From Aldehydirespirator sp965203635 (lineage in GTDB: Bacteria > Actinomycetota > Acidimicrobiia > Acidimicrobiales > Aldehydirespiratoraceae): DNA of 64,000 nt. Positions 9,947-20,538 of this stretch are shown piece by piece (within the stretch, counting starts at the first letter, position 1; each line of letters opens with the position of its first letter). The stretch lies in contig OZ241903.1 in NCBI GenBank assembly GCA_965203635.1, forward strand, positions 2,232,001-2,296,000, given 5' to 3'. The position numbers and the translations under genes are program-made. The notes under the pieces are model-generated. The model made no database searches and was not told the DNA's origin. It saw only the letters and a list, made by a program, of their open reading frames with translations.

Positions 9947-10671
9947 GGTTCTCGGTGGTCGTTCCGGCCTACCGCGAGGCTGGCCGCATCGGCGACACGG
10001 TCGCCGCGTTGCGCACCGCCTTGGCCGGCGTGACCGCCGACGGCGGCGCGGAGATAGTGGTGGTCGACGACGGCTCCGACGACGGCACCGCCGCCGCGGC
10101 CAGAGCCGCGGGTGCCGATGTCGTGGTGGAGTTCGGGCAGAACCGGGGCAAGGGAGAAGCGGTGCGGGCCGGGATGCGGGCCTCGTCCGGGGAGGTGGTG
10201 GCATTCACCGATGCCGATCTCGCCTACGCGCCGAACCAGCTTGTGGGACTGCTCGACGAGGTGGAGAAGGGCGCCGACATGGCCGTCGGCGACCGGCGCC
10301 ATCCCGACTCGGTGGCCGTGACCGACCCGTCCGGGCTGCGCAGGACGGGGAGTCTCGGTGTGGGGTTGCTGCGCGGGCTGTTGAGGCTCGGCCGCGGCCG
10401 CGACACTCAATGCGGCTTGAAGGCATTCTCCTCGCGGGCGGCCGGCGCGGTGCTGGATGCGTCCGTCATGGACAGGTTCTCGTTCGACGTCGAGGTGCTC
10501 TTCCTGGCCGACCGTCTCGGCATGGAAGTGCGCCAGGTTCCCGTCGAGGTCGTCAACAGCAATGTGTCGTCGGTTCGGGTCTTCAGCGACGGCTGGGAGC
10601 TGGTGCTCGACATGTGCCGCATCCGGACGCGGGCCCTGCTGGGCCGCTACCCGAGCAATCCCGGCGGGTAG
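9943..10671 (+). CDS. Family 2 glycosyltransferase (dolichyl/polyprenyl-phosphate sugar synthase type)
   Basis: 242 residues from a GTG that overlaps the upstream stop (GTGA). It has the GT-A fold markers: FSVVVPAYREAGRI at the N terminus, IVVVDDGSDDGT (nucleotide-binding Asp pair, about 35-46), GQNRGKGEAVRAGM, the metal-binding DADLAY (about 90) and DTQCGLKAF (about 150), typical of DPM1-like enzymes. It has no membrane segment, so it would act at the inner face of the membrane. It stops directly against the ATG of manB, which could supply its mannose donor; the sugar is an inference. Confidence 0.88.
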   Translation: MRFSVVVPAYREAGRIGDTVAALRTALAGVTADGGAEIVVVDDGSDDGTAAAARAAGADVVVEFGQNRGKGEAVRAGMRASSGEVVAFTDADLAYAPNQLVGLLDEVEKGADMAVGDRRHPDSVAVTDPSGLRRTGSLGVGLLRGLLRLGRGRDTQCGLKAFSSRAAGAVLDASVMDRFSFDVEVLFLADRLGMEVRQVPVEVVNSNVSSVRVFSDGWELVLDMCRIRTRALLGRYPSNPGG

Positions 10672-12030
10672 ATGGCGGTGGCCGACCTCGACGCCATCTT
10701 CAAGGCCTACGACATCCGTGGGATCGTGGGTTCCGAGATCGACGCCGAAGCGTGCTTCGCCATCGGAGCGGCCTTCGGAGGTCACGGGCGTGATCTGGGC
10801 GCGGCCCGGGTGGTGGTCGGCCGCGACATGCGTCCCGACGGCGCCGAGCTGTCCGCCGCCTTCTGCCGGGGCGCGGCTGCGGCCGGTGTCGACGTGACGG
10901 ACATCGGCCTGTGCGCTACCGAGATGGTGTACTTCGCGTCCGGGCTCTTCGACGTCCCCGGCGCGATGTTCACCGCCTCGCACAACCCGGTCGGCTACAA
11001 CGGCATCAAGCTCTGCGGCCCGGGCGCGACCCCCATCGGGACCGGCACTGGACTGGAGGCGATCAAGGCCCGCGCCTCCTCTACGCCGCCGCGGGCGGCC
11101 GCCGCAGGAACGACCACTCGACACGACATCCTGGCCCGGTACGTCGAGCATGTCCTGTCCTTCGTGGATCCCAGCGGGCTGCAGCCGCTGCGACTGGCGG
11201 TCGACACCGCCAACGGCATGGGCGGCCTGGTGGCTCCGGCGGTCTTCGATCCACTGCCCTTCGAGGTCGACTACCTCCATCCTGAGCTCGACGGCACGTT
11301 CCCCAACCACCCGGCCGACCCGCTCAGACCCGAGAACCTGCAGGATGTCCAGCGCAGGGTGAGAGCCGTCTCGGCTGACGCCGGACTGGCTTTCGACGGC
11401 GATGCCGACCGGGTCTTCGTGGTGGACGAGCAGTCCCGGCCGCTCTCGGGCTCTCTGACCGCCTCGCTCATCGCCACCGTGATGCTCGAACGCGAGCCCG
11501 GCGCGACGATCGTGCACAACGTGATCTGCTCCAGAGCCCTGCGGGAGGTCGTCGAGGAGCTGGGAGGCCGGACGGTGCGGACGCGGGTGGGGCACTCGTT
11601 CATGAAGCAGGCCATGGCCTCCAGCGGAGCGGTGTTCGGGGGCGAGCATTCCGGCCACTACTACTTCCGGGGCAACTACGGCGCCGACAGCGCCATGATC
11701 GCGGTGCTGGTCCTGCTGGAGGCGCTCGGTCGGCACGACGGCAGCCTCAGCGACATGGGTGCTCCGCTGGAGCGCTACGCGGCGTCGGGCGAGATCAACC
11801 GCGATGTGCCCGACCAGGCTGCGATGATCGAGCGGGTGGCGGCCTCGTTCGCGGGCTGCGAGCAGGATCGCCTCGACGGCCTGACCGTCGACTGCGACGG
11901 CTGGTGGTTCAACCTGAGGCCGTCGAACACAGAGCCCCTGCTGCGGCTGAACCTCGAGTCCAGCGACCCGGCCGAAGTCCCAGTCCGAGTCGCTGAGGTG
12001 CTCGCCCTGATCACCCGCGCTCGCCCGTAG
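10672..12030 (+). CDS. manB: Phosphomannomutase/phosphoglucomutase
   Basis: 452-residue alpha-D-phosphohexomutase interconverting hexose 6- and 1-phosphates, here probably mannose for GDP-mannose. All four domain signatures are visible: the active-site phosphoserine loop TASHNPVGYNGIK (about residues 102-114), the Mg loop DGDADRVFVVD (about 243), the sugar-specificity loop GGEHSGHYYF (about 324; GEHSG is typical of PMM/PGM) and the phosphate-binding RPSNTEPLLR (about 418). It starts at the base after the upstream stop, continuing the glycan operon. Confidence 0.95.
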   Translation: MAVADLDAIFKAYDIRGIVGSEIDAEACFAIGAAFGGHGRDLGAARVVVGRDMRPDGAELSAAFCRGAAAAGVDVTDIGLCATEMVYFASGLFDVPGAMFTASHNPVGYNGIKLCGPGATPIGTGTGLEAIKARASSTPPRAAAAGTTTRHDILARYVEHVLSFVDPSGLQPLRLAVDTANGMGGLVAPAVFDPLPFEVDYLHPELDGTFPNHPADPLRPENLQDVQRRVRAVSADAGLAFDGDADRVFVVDEQSRPLSGSLTASLIATVMLEREPGATIVHNVICSRALREVVEELGGRTVRTRVGHSFMKQAMASSGAVFGGEHSGHYYFRGNYGADSAMIAVLVLLEALGRHDGSLSDMGAPLERYAASGEINRDVPDQAAMIERVAASFAGCEQDRLDGLTVDCDGWWFNLRPSNTEPLLRLNLESSDPAEVPVRVAEVLALITRARP

Positions 12031-12074
12031 CATCTGGTTACCGTCCGCTCGCTGTTGAAGGAGGCGGCTCCGCC

Positions 12075-12329
12075 GTGACACTCGATGCCCGCCTGCTGGA
12101 GATACTCGCCTGCCCCAGCGACAAGGGACCGCTGCTGTACTTCTCCGACGAACAGATCTTGTACAACCCGCGGCTGCGTCTCCGCTACAGGGTGGAGGAC
12201 GGGATTCCTGTGATGCTGCTGGACGAGGCCGATCCGGTGGACGACGCCGAGCACGGACGCCTGCTGGCCAAGGCGGAGGCCGACGGAGTCGGTCCCACCT
12301 TCGAGGCCGGCGGCGACGGCGCAGGCTGA
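12075..12329 (+). CDS. Trm112-family small protein
   Basis: 84 residues from a GTG placed after a strong GGAGG ribosome site (about 12059-12064). It has the Trm112 fold signature: LLEILACPSDKGPL at the N terminus and YRVEDGIPVMLLDEA in the middle. Only one Cys of the usual zinc set remains, which is common in bacterial members. Its position between manB and the SIS isomerase is conserved in actinobacteria. The function is unclear; Trm112 proteins elsewhere stabilise methyltransferases. Confidence 0.85.
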   Translation: MTLDARLLEILACPSDKGPLLYFSDEQILYNPRLRLRYRVEDGIPVMLLDEADPVDDAEHGRLLAKAEADGVGPTFEAGGDGAG

Positions 12330-12344
12330 GCAAGACGGCGCGCC

Positions 12345-13292
12345 ATGGCCACCGACGACCTGTTCGAGGCGCTGCGACACCTGCCCGACCAGGTGCGCGA
12401 CGCCGCGGTGGCCGCCGCCGTGGTCGAGGGCCTGCCTGCTCCCGGCGAGATATCCGAAGTGGTGATCGTGGGGGCCGGCTCCGGAGGGGTGGCCGGCGAC
12501 GTCGTGGAGTCGGTCGCGCACCTCCAGGGCTCGGAGCCGGTACTGGCCACCGGCGGCATCAGCCCGGCCTGGCTCTCGGAGTCCTCACTGGTGGTGGCGG
12601 TCTCGCAGTCCGGCGACGACCAGCCGACCGTGGCCGCGGCCCGGGTGGCGGTGACCAGCGGGGCGCGGATGGTGGCCGTCACCTCGGGGGGCAAGTTGAC
12701 GGCACTCTGCACCGACTGGGGGGTTCCGATAGCTCGGGTGGACCGTCTCGCCGGCCCGGCTGCCGGACTGGGCGTGGTGATCGTGCCGGTGCTGGTGCTG
12801 CTCGAGCGCGTCGGGGTGCTGGACGGCATGAACAGGCTCATCTCCGAGAGTGCCGCGCAGATCGAAGCCCGTCGCAGGCTCATCGATGCCGATCCCGGGC
12901 CGGTGGAGGCTCTGGCCGAGGCCGTGCAGGCCCGGATGGCGGTGGTCTGCGGGGCCGGGGGCGTGGGCAAGCACGCGGCCCGTCGCTGGGTCAATCGATT
13001 GGACCGGATCGGCCGGGTGGCGTCGGTGCGGCGCAACCTCCCGGCCGACGAGGCCGAGGCCGCGTCCTGGAGCACGCTGGCCCGGCGGGTCCCGGCGGGT
13101 GTGGCCACCATCGTGCTGCGCCACGACTTCGAGCCCCAGGGGCTCGCCGACCGCATCGACCTGCTCGACGCGGTGTCCACCGTCCACGAGGTGAGGGCGG
13201 ACGGCGAGGGAGCCCTGGCGCAGTTGCTGGACCTGGTGCTGGTCGGCGACGCGGTCGCCGAGTCGGCGGCCCGCCGGGCCGGCGGCCGGTAG
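12345..13292 (+). CDS. SIS-domain sugar-phosphate isomerase-like protein (TobH / phosphomannose isomerase type)
   Basis: 315 residues. The N-terminal half has a SIS fold with the phosphosugar-binding VIVGAGSGGVAGDVV (about 39-53) and LVVAVSQSGDDQPTV (about 83-97); the C-terminal half begins MAVVCGAGGVGKHAARRW, a second SIS-like unit. This matches the bifunctional phosphoglucose/phosphomannose isomerase family and the mycobacterial protein next to manB. Together with manB it would link fructose 6-phosphate to mannose 1-phosphate. It lies 15 bp after the Trm112 gene in the same operon. Confidence 0.8.
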   Translation: MATDDLFEALRHLPDQVRDAAVAAAVVEGLPAPGEISEVVIVGAGSGGVAGDVVESVAHLQGSEPVLATGGISPAWLSESSLVVAVSQSGDDQPTVAAARVAVTSGARMVAVTSGGKLTALCTDWGVPIARVDRLAGPAAGLGVVIVPVLVLLERVGVLDGMNRLISESAAQIEARRRLIDADPGPVEALAEAVQARMAVVCGAGGVGKHAARRWVNRLDRIGRVASVRRNLPADEAEAASWSTLARRVPAGVATIVLRHDFEPQGLADRIDLLDAVSTVHEVRADGEGALAQLLDLVLVGDAVAESAARRAGGR

Positions 13293-13338
13293 CCGGGCAG
13301 CCTGGGGTCCGAGTGTCTGGAAGCGCCCGTGTTCGGAG

Positions 13339-14789
<1,451 letters not shown>

Positions 14790-14796
<7 letters not shown>

Positions 14797-16391
14797 CCAG
14801 CACCCCCGAGGCGGGCAGGGTCGCAGAACGGCTGGCCGTGACGGTCGAGCATCAGAGCGTCGAGCTCGTCGGCGACGTTTGGTCCGCTGAGCCATCCGTC
14901 GGGGCTGATCTCGGTGTAGTCGTCGATCAGGAGGCAGCGCCGGGCGTTTCCCGCATCGGTGGGATCGAAGTGGATGGTTGCCGCCGCGATCTCGCTCGAG
15001 ATCACATGCACTGGCGTGCTGCGGCCGACCAGGTTCAGCCTCGTGTTGGCGACCAGGGTGAGCACCAGGCAGACGCAGAGAACTGACGAAGCGGACGCGA
15101 CCAGCACTAGCGATGCCCGCCGGGTACGCACGATCCCGAACAACGCCACCAGCACGGACGCGGCCAGCAGCGACCAGCCCACCTGGACCAGCACGGTCTC
15201 GCGCCAGGCCTCCCCGACGGGGTAGTCGACCTTCTGTACGTGCCTGGACAGACCGCCGAGCAGCGCCGCCGGTAGAGCGGTGGCCGCACCGAGCGCTCCG
15301 AGGCCGGCCGCCGGCCTGCGCCACATCGCCTCCCGTGCCTGGAGATCCGGCCAGCAGCGCTCGACCTGCCGGGCTGCTCTCACCGCGACCCAACCGATGG
15401 CGACCAGCACCAGGACCAGCAGGGAGTTGGTGGCCAACTCCGGGAGCCCGAAGTCGAGGCCCGACTCGTCAACGAGGTTGGAAGCGTGGGAATAGCCAGC
15501 CGGCGGGGTGCCGGTCAGGAGACGTTTCGCGGTCAGCAGGTAGACGTCGGCGGACAGTTCGACGTCGGAGGCCGAGTAGCACGTCCCGCGGCTGCAGCGG
15601 TTCGCGATCTCGATGCGGACCGGCACGAAGACCGCGCCGAAGCCGACGCTGAGCCACACCCAGCGGCGCAGCGCCCCACTGCGCAGCACTTCTCGGGCCG
15701 GGCGCCCCGACGCCCAGTGGCGGGCCAGCATGAAGGCGGCCGCCACCGCAGGAGCAAGGTACAGGAGATCGTAGGTGCTGGCCGCGACCGCGCCCAGCAG
15801 GGCCATGGACACCGGTTCGTGCCATGAAAGCCGCCTGGCCCGCATGTCCTTGTCGCGAGCCACCGCCAGCGCGGTGACCAGGATCAGCACGACCGAGCCG
15901 ACCACCACGAACGGGTACTTCGTGATGGGACTGTCGTTGTCGGCGGCGACGAGGGTCGCGGCCAGCGTCATCGGGTAGAGCACGACAGCCGGATGGGAGC
16001 GCCCGAGAGAGGTGTCGCCGGAGCCGACCACGGCTGACACGACCCGGCAGGCCACCAGCGCGAGCACTGCGACCATCACCAGCCGCAGCACGCCGATGAC
16101 GGCGTGGGGCGCGAGCCCCGTGGCCTCGGCGGCGTCGAACACGAAGCCTCTCTCGATGTTCTCCACCGCCCGACCGAGCGGCCGGAAGTTGCCGCGGTCC
16201 AGGAACCCGTCGACGGTGTCCCAGGCGTGGCTGAACGCCGCGAGCGGGTCGGAGCCGAAGCGGTGGGCGGCGAGATAGAGGCGCCGCGGGTCGTCGCCGA
16301 TCAGCGGATACCCCACCAGGGGCGTGGTGACGAGCAGTGCGGGGACGACCGCATCCCGCCACCGACGAACCTCTGGGATGCGCCCCATCAC
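14790..16391 (-). CDS. Multi-spanning membrane protein of unknown function (paralogue of the protein at 4532-6151)
   Basis: 533 residues from an ATG at 16391, with about ten hydrophobic segments and a soluble C-terminal tail of about 60 residues. It shares with 4532-6151 the motif GFLDRGNFRPLGR, the ATGLAPHAVIGVLRL helix, a loop with two Cys (CSRGTCYSASDVELSA) and the tail motif FDPTDAGNARRCLL. Sequence has drifted but order and spacing agree. The two genes bracket the manB-ahcY block on opposite strands. It overlaps ahcY by 7 bp tail to tail. No known catalytic motif is recognisable. Confidence 0.6.
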
Positions 16392-16524
16392 AGGGGCGCG
16401 AACCTACACGATGCTGCCACCGGGATCGGCCCCGCCGGGGCGTCTCCCTGGGTGGGCTCCTTGCCTGCCGGATGGTGCCGCGCTACCGATACGGTTAGCG
16501 CAGACCGGGCTGAAGGGATCGCAC

Positions 16525-17421
16525 ATGACGGTTGAACGCGGGTGTTGGACGGCCCCTGAGGCGCTGAGCGGAGCCGATGCGGCTGCCTTCGCCGAGACCG
16601 TGGAGGAGCTCGGCTACTCGCAGCTGTGGGTGGGGGAGACCTTCGGGCGCGACCCGTTCGCCCTGGCCGCACACTTGGGCGCAGTCACGTCGAGGCTCAG
16701 GCTCGCCACCGGGATCGCCAACGTCTACAACCGGCACGCGGGCGTGATGAAGCAGGGCGCGTACACCGTCGCGGAGCAGACCGGTGGCCGGTTCACGCTG
16801 GGCCTCGGCGTGTCGAGCCCGGTGATCGTCAACAAGATCCGCGGCATCCCCTACGAAAAGCCGCTGTCGTTCATGCGGTCCTACCTCGACGCCATGGATC
16901 AGGCCCGCTACACCGCGGTGCCTCCGCCCGATGAGGTGCCGGTGGTGTTGGCCGCCCTCGGCCCGCGGATGCTCGAGCTCGCCGCCGAGCGCACCGCAGG
17001 CGCCCATCCGTACAACACCACCCCTGAGCACACCGCTTTCGCCCGCTCGGTGATGGGTCCCGACCCCCAGCTCTGCGTGGAGCAGAAGGTGATGCTCACC
17101 ACCGACGCCGAACAGGCCCGCGCCACCGGCGGCAACGTGATGAAGTTCTACACCCGGGCACCCGGATACCGGAACTGCTGGAAGAGCCTCGGCTTCGACG
17201 ACGACGACATCGACGGCCTCTCGGACCGCTTCGTGGACGCCATGGTGGCCTGGGGCGACGTCGACGCCATCGAACGCCGGCTGGCCGAGCACGCCGACGC
17301 CGGGGCCACCCAGGTCTGCATCCAGGTTCTGGACCCCTCCGCCGGCGCCGCGGCCGTCGACTACGACGCGCTGGCCGCCCTGGCCCCGAACCGGGCGGCC
17401 ACGCCGCAGGAGGAGGCATGA
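16525..17421 (+). CDS. LLM-class F420-dependent oxidoreductase
   Basis: 298 residues from the ATG at 16525, preceded by GAAGGGA; the frame is open upstream to 16324 without homology. It is a luciferase-like TIM-barrel protein: EELGYSQLWVGETFGRDPF at residues 28-46, TSRLRLATGIANVYNRHAGVMKQGA (flavin pocket) and GRFTLGLGVSSP. It most resembles F420-dependent oxidoreductases with unknown substrates. Its TGA overlaps the ATG of the following SDR (ATGA), so the two probably act on one metabolite. Confidence 0.85.
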   Translation: MTVERGCWTAPEALSGADAAAFAETVEELGYSQLWVGETFGRDPFALAAHLGAVTSRLRLATGIANVYNRHAGVMKQGAYTVAEQTGGRFTLGLGVSSPVIVNKIRGIPYEKPLSFMRSYLDAMDQARYTAVPPPDEVPVVLAALGPRMLELAAERTAGAHPYNTTPEHTAFARSVMGPDPQLCVEQKVMLTTDAEQARATGGNVMKFYTRAPGYRNCWKSLGFDDDDIDGLSDRFVDAMVAWGDVDAIERRLAEHADAGATQVCIQVLDPSAGAAAVDYDALAALAPNRAATPQEEA

Positions 17422-18314
17422 TCGATCTCGCCGGCCGGGTGGCGGTGGTCACCGGGGGTGCCAGCGGCATCGGCCGGGGGATGGCCGAGCGTTTCGCGGC
17501 CGAATCGATGAGGGTGGTGGTGGCCGACATCGAGGAGCCGCCTCTGAACGAGACGGTGCAGTCGATCACCGACCGCGGGGGAGAGGCGATGGCGGTCACC
17601 TGCGACGTGTCGTCGTGGCCGTCGGTCGAGGCACTGCGCGACGCCTGCGTTGACGCCTACGGCCCCGCCGACGTGCTGTGCAACAACGCCGGCGTGGCCG
17701 CCACCGGGTCCATGACGGAACTGTCCCTCAAGTCGTGGGAGTGGTGCCTGGGGGTCAACCTCTGGGGCGTGATCCACGGCTGCCAAGCCTTCCTCGGCCC
17801 CATGATCGAGCGGGGCTCGGGCCACATCGTCAACACCGCGTCGATCCTGGGCCACCTGTCCTCGGCGGGGATCGGCCCCTACAACGTCTCCAAGCACGGC
17901 GTGGTCGCGCTGAGCGAGACCCTGCACGCCGAGATGCTGTCCGAGGGCACCGGGGTGGGCGTCACCTGCCTCTGCCCCGGTCTGGTCTCCACCAACATCC
18001 TGGACTCCGAGCGCAACCGGCCCGAACGCCTCCAGGACCATCCAGGAGTCGACGGGACGTGGGACTCCGACATGGTCGCCGGCGGGCCCGAATCCGAGAC
18101 CAGGGCCGCGGTCCGCGATCTCTACGCCCAGGCGCTGCGCCCATCGGCGGTGGCCGGCATGGTGGTCGAGGCGATCCGGGCCGACCAGCTCTGGCTGTTC
18201 ACCGACGGCGACTTCGACGCCGCCATCGCGGCCCGCCACCGTGAGATCGAGGCCAGGCAAACACCATCGAGTCCCGCCTCCCTGGCCTCGGCCCTGCTGG
18301 AGGATCTCAGCTGA
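17418..18314 (+). CDS. Short-chain dehydrogenase/reductase
   Basis: 298-residue classical SDR. The start ATG overlaps the upstream stop and follows AGGAGG. The cofactor loop VVTGGASGIGRGMAERF (about 10-26), CNNAGVA (about 91), the catalytic Ser in NTASILGHLSSAG (about 138-150) and the YNVSKHG motif (about 155) are all present. A C-terminal extension of about 50 residues beyond the Rossmann core is seen in SDRs acting on bulky or lipid-like substrates. It forms a two-gene unit with the LLM oxidoreductase. Confidence 0.88.
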   Translation: MIDLAGRVAVVTGGASGIGRGMAERFAAESMRVVVADIEEPPLNETVQSITDRGGEAMAVTCDVSSWPSVEALRDACVDAYGPADVLCNNAGVAATGSMTELSLKSWEWCLGVNLWGVIHGCQAFLGPMIERGSGHIVNTASILGHLSSAGIGPYNVSKHGVVALSETLHAEMLSEGTGVGVTCLCPGLVSTNILDSERNRPERLQDHPGVDGTWDSDMVAGGPESETRAAVRDLYAQALRPSAVAGMVVEAIRADQLWLFTDGDFDAAIAARHREIEARQTPSSPASLASALLEDLS

Positions 18315-18348
18315 TGCGCATGCGCTGTCCGTCGGGGAGGGAACGGCC

Positions 18349-19362
18349 CTGAGGGTTCTGGTCACCGGCGCAACCGGCTTCGTGGGGTCCCACGCGGCCA
18401 AGGCTCTCCAGGACGCGGGCCACCGCGTTCGGGCCCTGGTGCGAACGCCGGCCAAGCTCGAGACGGTGACCGCCCGGGTGGGCGTCGACCTCGACTCCCT
18501 CGAGACGGCGGAGGGAGACATCCGAGACGCCGCTGCCGTCACTGCGGCCGTCGACGGCTGCGACGCCGTGGTCCATGCCGCCGCAGTGGTGAGCATCGCT
18601 CCTGCCGCGGCGGCCGAGGTGTCCGGGACCAACTTCCCGGGCGCGCAGAACGTGCTGGAGGCCGCCATCGACGCGGGCTGCGATCCCGTGGTCCACGTCT
18701 CCACCGGGGAGGCCCTGTTCCCGTTCCGCACCGACCCGGTCACCACCGACCACCCGGTCGGCACCGCCGGCGGGGCCTACCCGCGGTCGAAGGCCAAGTC
18801 CGAGCACCTGGCCCGGCGGTACCAGGCCCAGGGGCACGGCGTGGTGATCGTCTATCCCGCCCTGACCGTCGGCCCCGGCGACTACGGCGAGTCGATCCAG
18901 CTCCAGCCGTTGAAGCTCTGGCTGACCAAGCCGTTCCTGCGGTCGGGTCACACGGTGACCATGGTCGACGTGCGCGACGTGGCCGCGGTGATAGCCGCCT
19001 CCATGGAGGCGGGCAGGGGTCCGAGGCGCTACCTGATGTTCGGCCACCATCTCACCGCCGACGAGTTGCTGTCGGAACTGCAGAGCGTGACCGGCCGGGA
19101 CCTGAAGTCGGTGCCGGCGCCCAAGGCGCTGTTCTCGATCTGGGGCCGGGTCGGGGATATCGCACACCGTTTCGGCCGGGATCTGGTGCTGACCACCGAG
19201 GCCGTGGAGTACATGTTCAACTACTGCGCGGGCGACAACTCCGCCACCGAGCAGGACACTGGCATCGTCCTGCGGCCGACAGCCGAGTCACTGACCGACG
19301 CCATCGCCTGGATGCGCGACGAGGGATACGTCACCGCGGCCGACGCCGGGGCCGTGCGTTGA
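18349..19362 (+). CDS. NAD-dependent epimerase/dehydratase (extended SDR), tandem copy 1, probable CTG start
   Basis: 337 residues with the N-terminal VLVTGATGFVGSHAAKALQ cofactor loop and the catalytic region YPRSKAKSEHLAR (about 142). It belongs to the dihydroflavonol-reductase-like extended SDRs. There is no ATG, GTG or TTG in frame between 18241 (inside the previous gene) and the conserved N terminus. CTG at 18349 aligns exactly with the ATG of copy 2 (19443) and lies after GGGGAGGGA, so a CTG start is likely. The nearly identical DNA of the two copies marks a local duplication. Confidence 0.8.
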   Translation: MRVLVTGATGFVGSHAAKALQDAGHRVRALVRTPAKLETVTARVGVDLDSLETAEGDIRDAAAVTAAVDGCDAVVHAAAVVSIAPAAAAEVSGTNFPGAQNVLEAAIDAGCDPVVHVSTGEALFPFRTDPVTTDHPVGTAGGAYPRSKAKSEHLARRYQAQGHGVVIVYPALTVGPGDYGESIQLQPLKLWLTKPFLRSGHTVTMVDVRDVAAVIAASMEAGRGPRRYLMFGHHLTADELLSELQSVTGRDLKSVPAPKALFSIWGRVGDIAHRFGRDLVLTTEAVEYMFNYCAGDNSATEQDTGIVLRPTAESLTDAIAWMRDEGYVTAADAGAVR

Positions 19363-19364
19363 TG

Positions 19365-19411
19365 CCCGCTCTTGTTCGCTGCGCTCACGGGCCGCTCGGG
19401 CCCGGGGCCTA
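19365..19411 (+). repeat. Dispersed intergenic element, copy B (truncated)
   Basis: The first 47 bp of the dispersed element, from CCCGCTCTTGTTCGCTGCG through CGGGCCGCTCGGG, sit between the two tandem epimerase genes and immediately after the stop of the first. The 3' half of the element is missing. Confidence 0.75.
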
Positions 19412-19442
19412 GGCTTTCTCAGACCATGGGGAGGCGGAGCAA

Positions 19443-20459
19443 ATGAGAGTCCTAGTCACCGGCGCAACCGGCTTCGTGGGGTCCCACGCGGCCAAGGCGC
19501 TCCAGGACGCGGGCCACAGCGTGCGGGCCCTGGTGCGAACGCCGTCCAAGCTCGAGACGGTCACCGCTCGGGTGGGAGTGGATCTGGCCTCGCTCGAGAC
19601 CGTCCAGGGGGACATCGCCGATGCGGTGGCGGCCTCGGCCGCGGTCGACGGCTGCGACGCGGTAGTGCACGCGGCCGCGGTGGTGGGGACCGACCCGAGT
19701 TCCGAGGCCGCCATCGAGGCCAGCAACTTCGCGGGAGCGCTCAACGTGTTGGGCGCGGCCTCGGACGCGGGTTGCGACCCGATCGTGCACGTGTCCAGCA
19801 CCGCAGCCATGTTCCCGTTCCGCACCGACCCGGTGACCGGCGATCATCCGGTGGGCAGCGCCCGGATGCCCTACGCGCGCTCGAAGGCCGAGAGCGAGAA
19901 CCTGGCCCGGCGACTCCAGGACTCGGGGCACGGTGTGGTCATCGTCTATCCCGGCGGCGTGTTCGGCCCCGGCGACTACGGCGAATCGACCCAGTTCAAG
20001 CCGCTCAAGCTGTGGTTGACCAAACCCTTCCTGCGCTCGTCCGGCTACACGATGAACGTGATCGACGTGCGAGACATAGCTGCGGTGATAGCGGCGTCGA
20101 TGCAAGCCGGCCGCGGCCCGAAGCGCTACGTGATGTTCGGCCACCACCTCACCTCCGACGAGCTGCTGTCGGTGCTGTGCGAGGTGACAGGGCGGGACCT
20201 GAAGTCGGTGCAGATGCCCAAGGCGATGTTCTCGGCGTGGGGCCGGATGGGCGACCTGACCCGCCGCTTCGGCCTCGACCTGATCCTCACCTCCGAGGGC
20301 GTGGAGTACATGTACAACACCTGTGCAGGCGACAACTCATACACCGAGCAGGACACCGGCGTGAGGTTGCGCACCGCGGCAGACTGCCTGGCCGACTCCA
20401 TCGCCTGGATGCGCGACGAAGGCCATGTCACCGCCGCCGATGCCGGCGCTGTGCCATGA
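19443..20459 (+). CDS. NAD-dependent epimerase/dehydratase (extended SDR), tandem copy 2
   Basis: 338 residues from an ATG at 19443 following GGAGGCGGAGC. Domain order is as in copy 1: MRVLVTGATGFVGSHAAKAL, the catalytic-site region VSSTAAMFPF and YARSKAESENLAR, then a long substrate domain. Protein and DNA are very close to the copy at 18349-19362, including whole codon runs, so the pair arose by a fairly recent tandem duplication. Substitutions cluster in the substrate half (GEALFPF against TAAMFPF), where specificity could have shifted. The substrate is not known. Confidence 0.88.
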   Translation: MRVLVTGATGFVGSHAAKALQDAGHSVRALVRTPSKLETVTARVGVDLASLETVQGDIADAVAASAAVDGCDAVVHAAAVVGTDPSSEAAIEASNFAGALNVLGAASDAGCDPIVHVSSTAAMFPFRTDPVTGDHPVGSARMPYARSKAESENLARRLQDSGHGVVIVYPGGVFGPGDYGESTQFKPLKLWLTKPFLRSSGYTMNVIDVRDIAAVIAASMQAGRGPKRYVMFGHHLTSDELLSVLCEVTGRDLKSVQMPKAMFSAWGRMGDLTRRFGLDLILTSEGVEYMYNTCAGDNSYTEQDTGVRLRTAADCLADSIAWMRDEGHVTAADAGAVP

Positions 20460-20480
20460 CCCTCTCACCGTCTCCTAGCT

Positions 20481-20532
20481 CTCAATAAGTTTCCATATTT
20501 TTCAATATTTTTTGATCTGACAACGTTAGGCT
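20481..20532. promoter_or_regulatory. AT-rich island upstream of the comF-like gene
   Basis: A 50-bp run dominated by A and T (TTTCCATATTTTTCAATATT around 20490) stands out from the GC-rich surroundings, in the gap between the epimerase stop and the ATG at 20539. It is the natural place for the promoter of the comF-hpf-secA run. I cannot assign clear -35 and -10 boxes. Confidence 0.35.
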
Positions 20533-20538
20533 GTTCGG

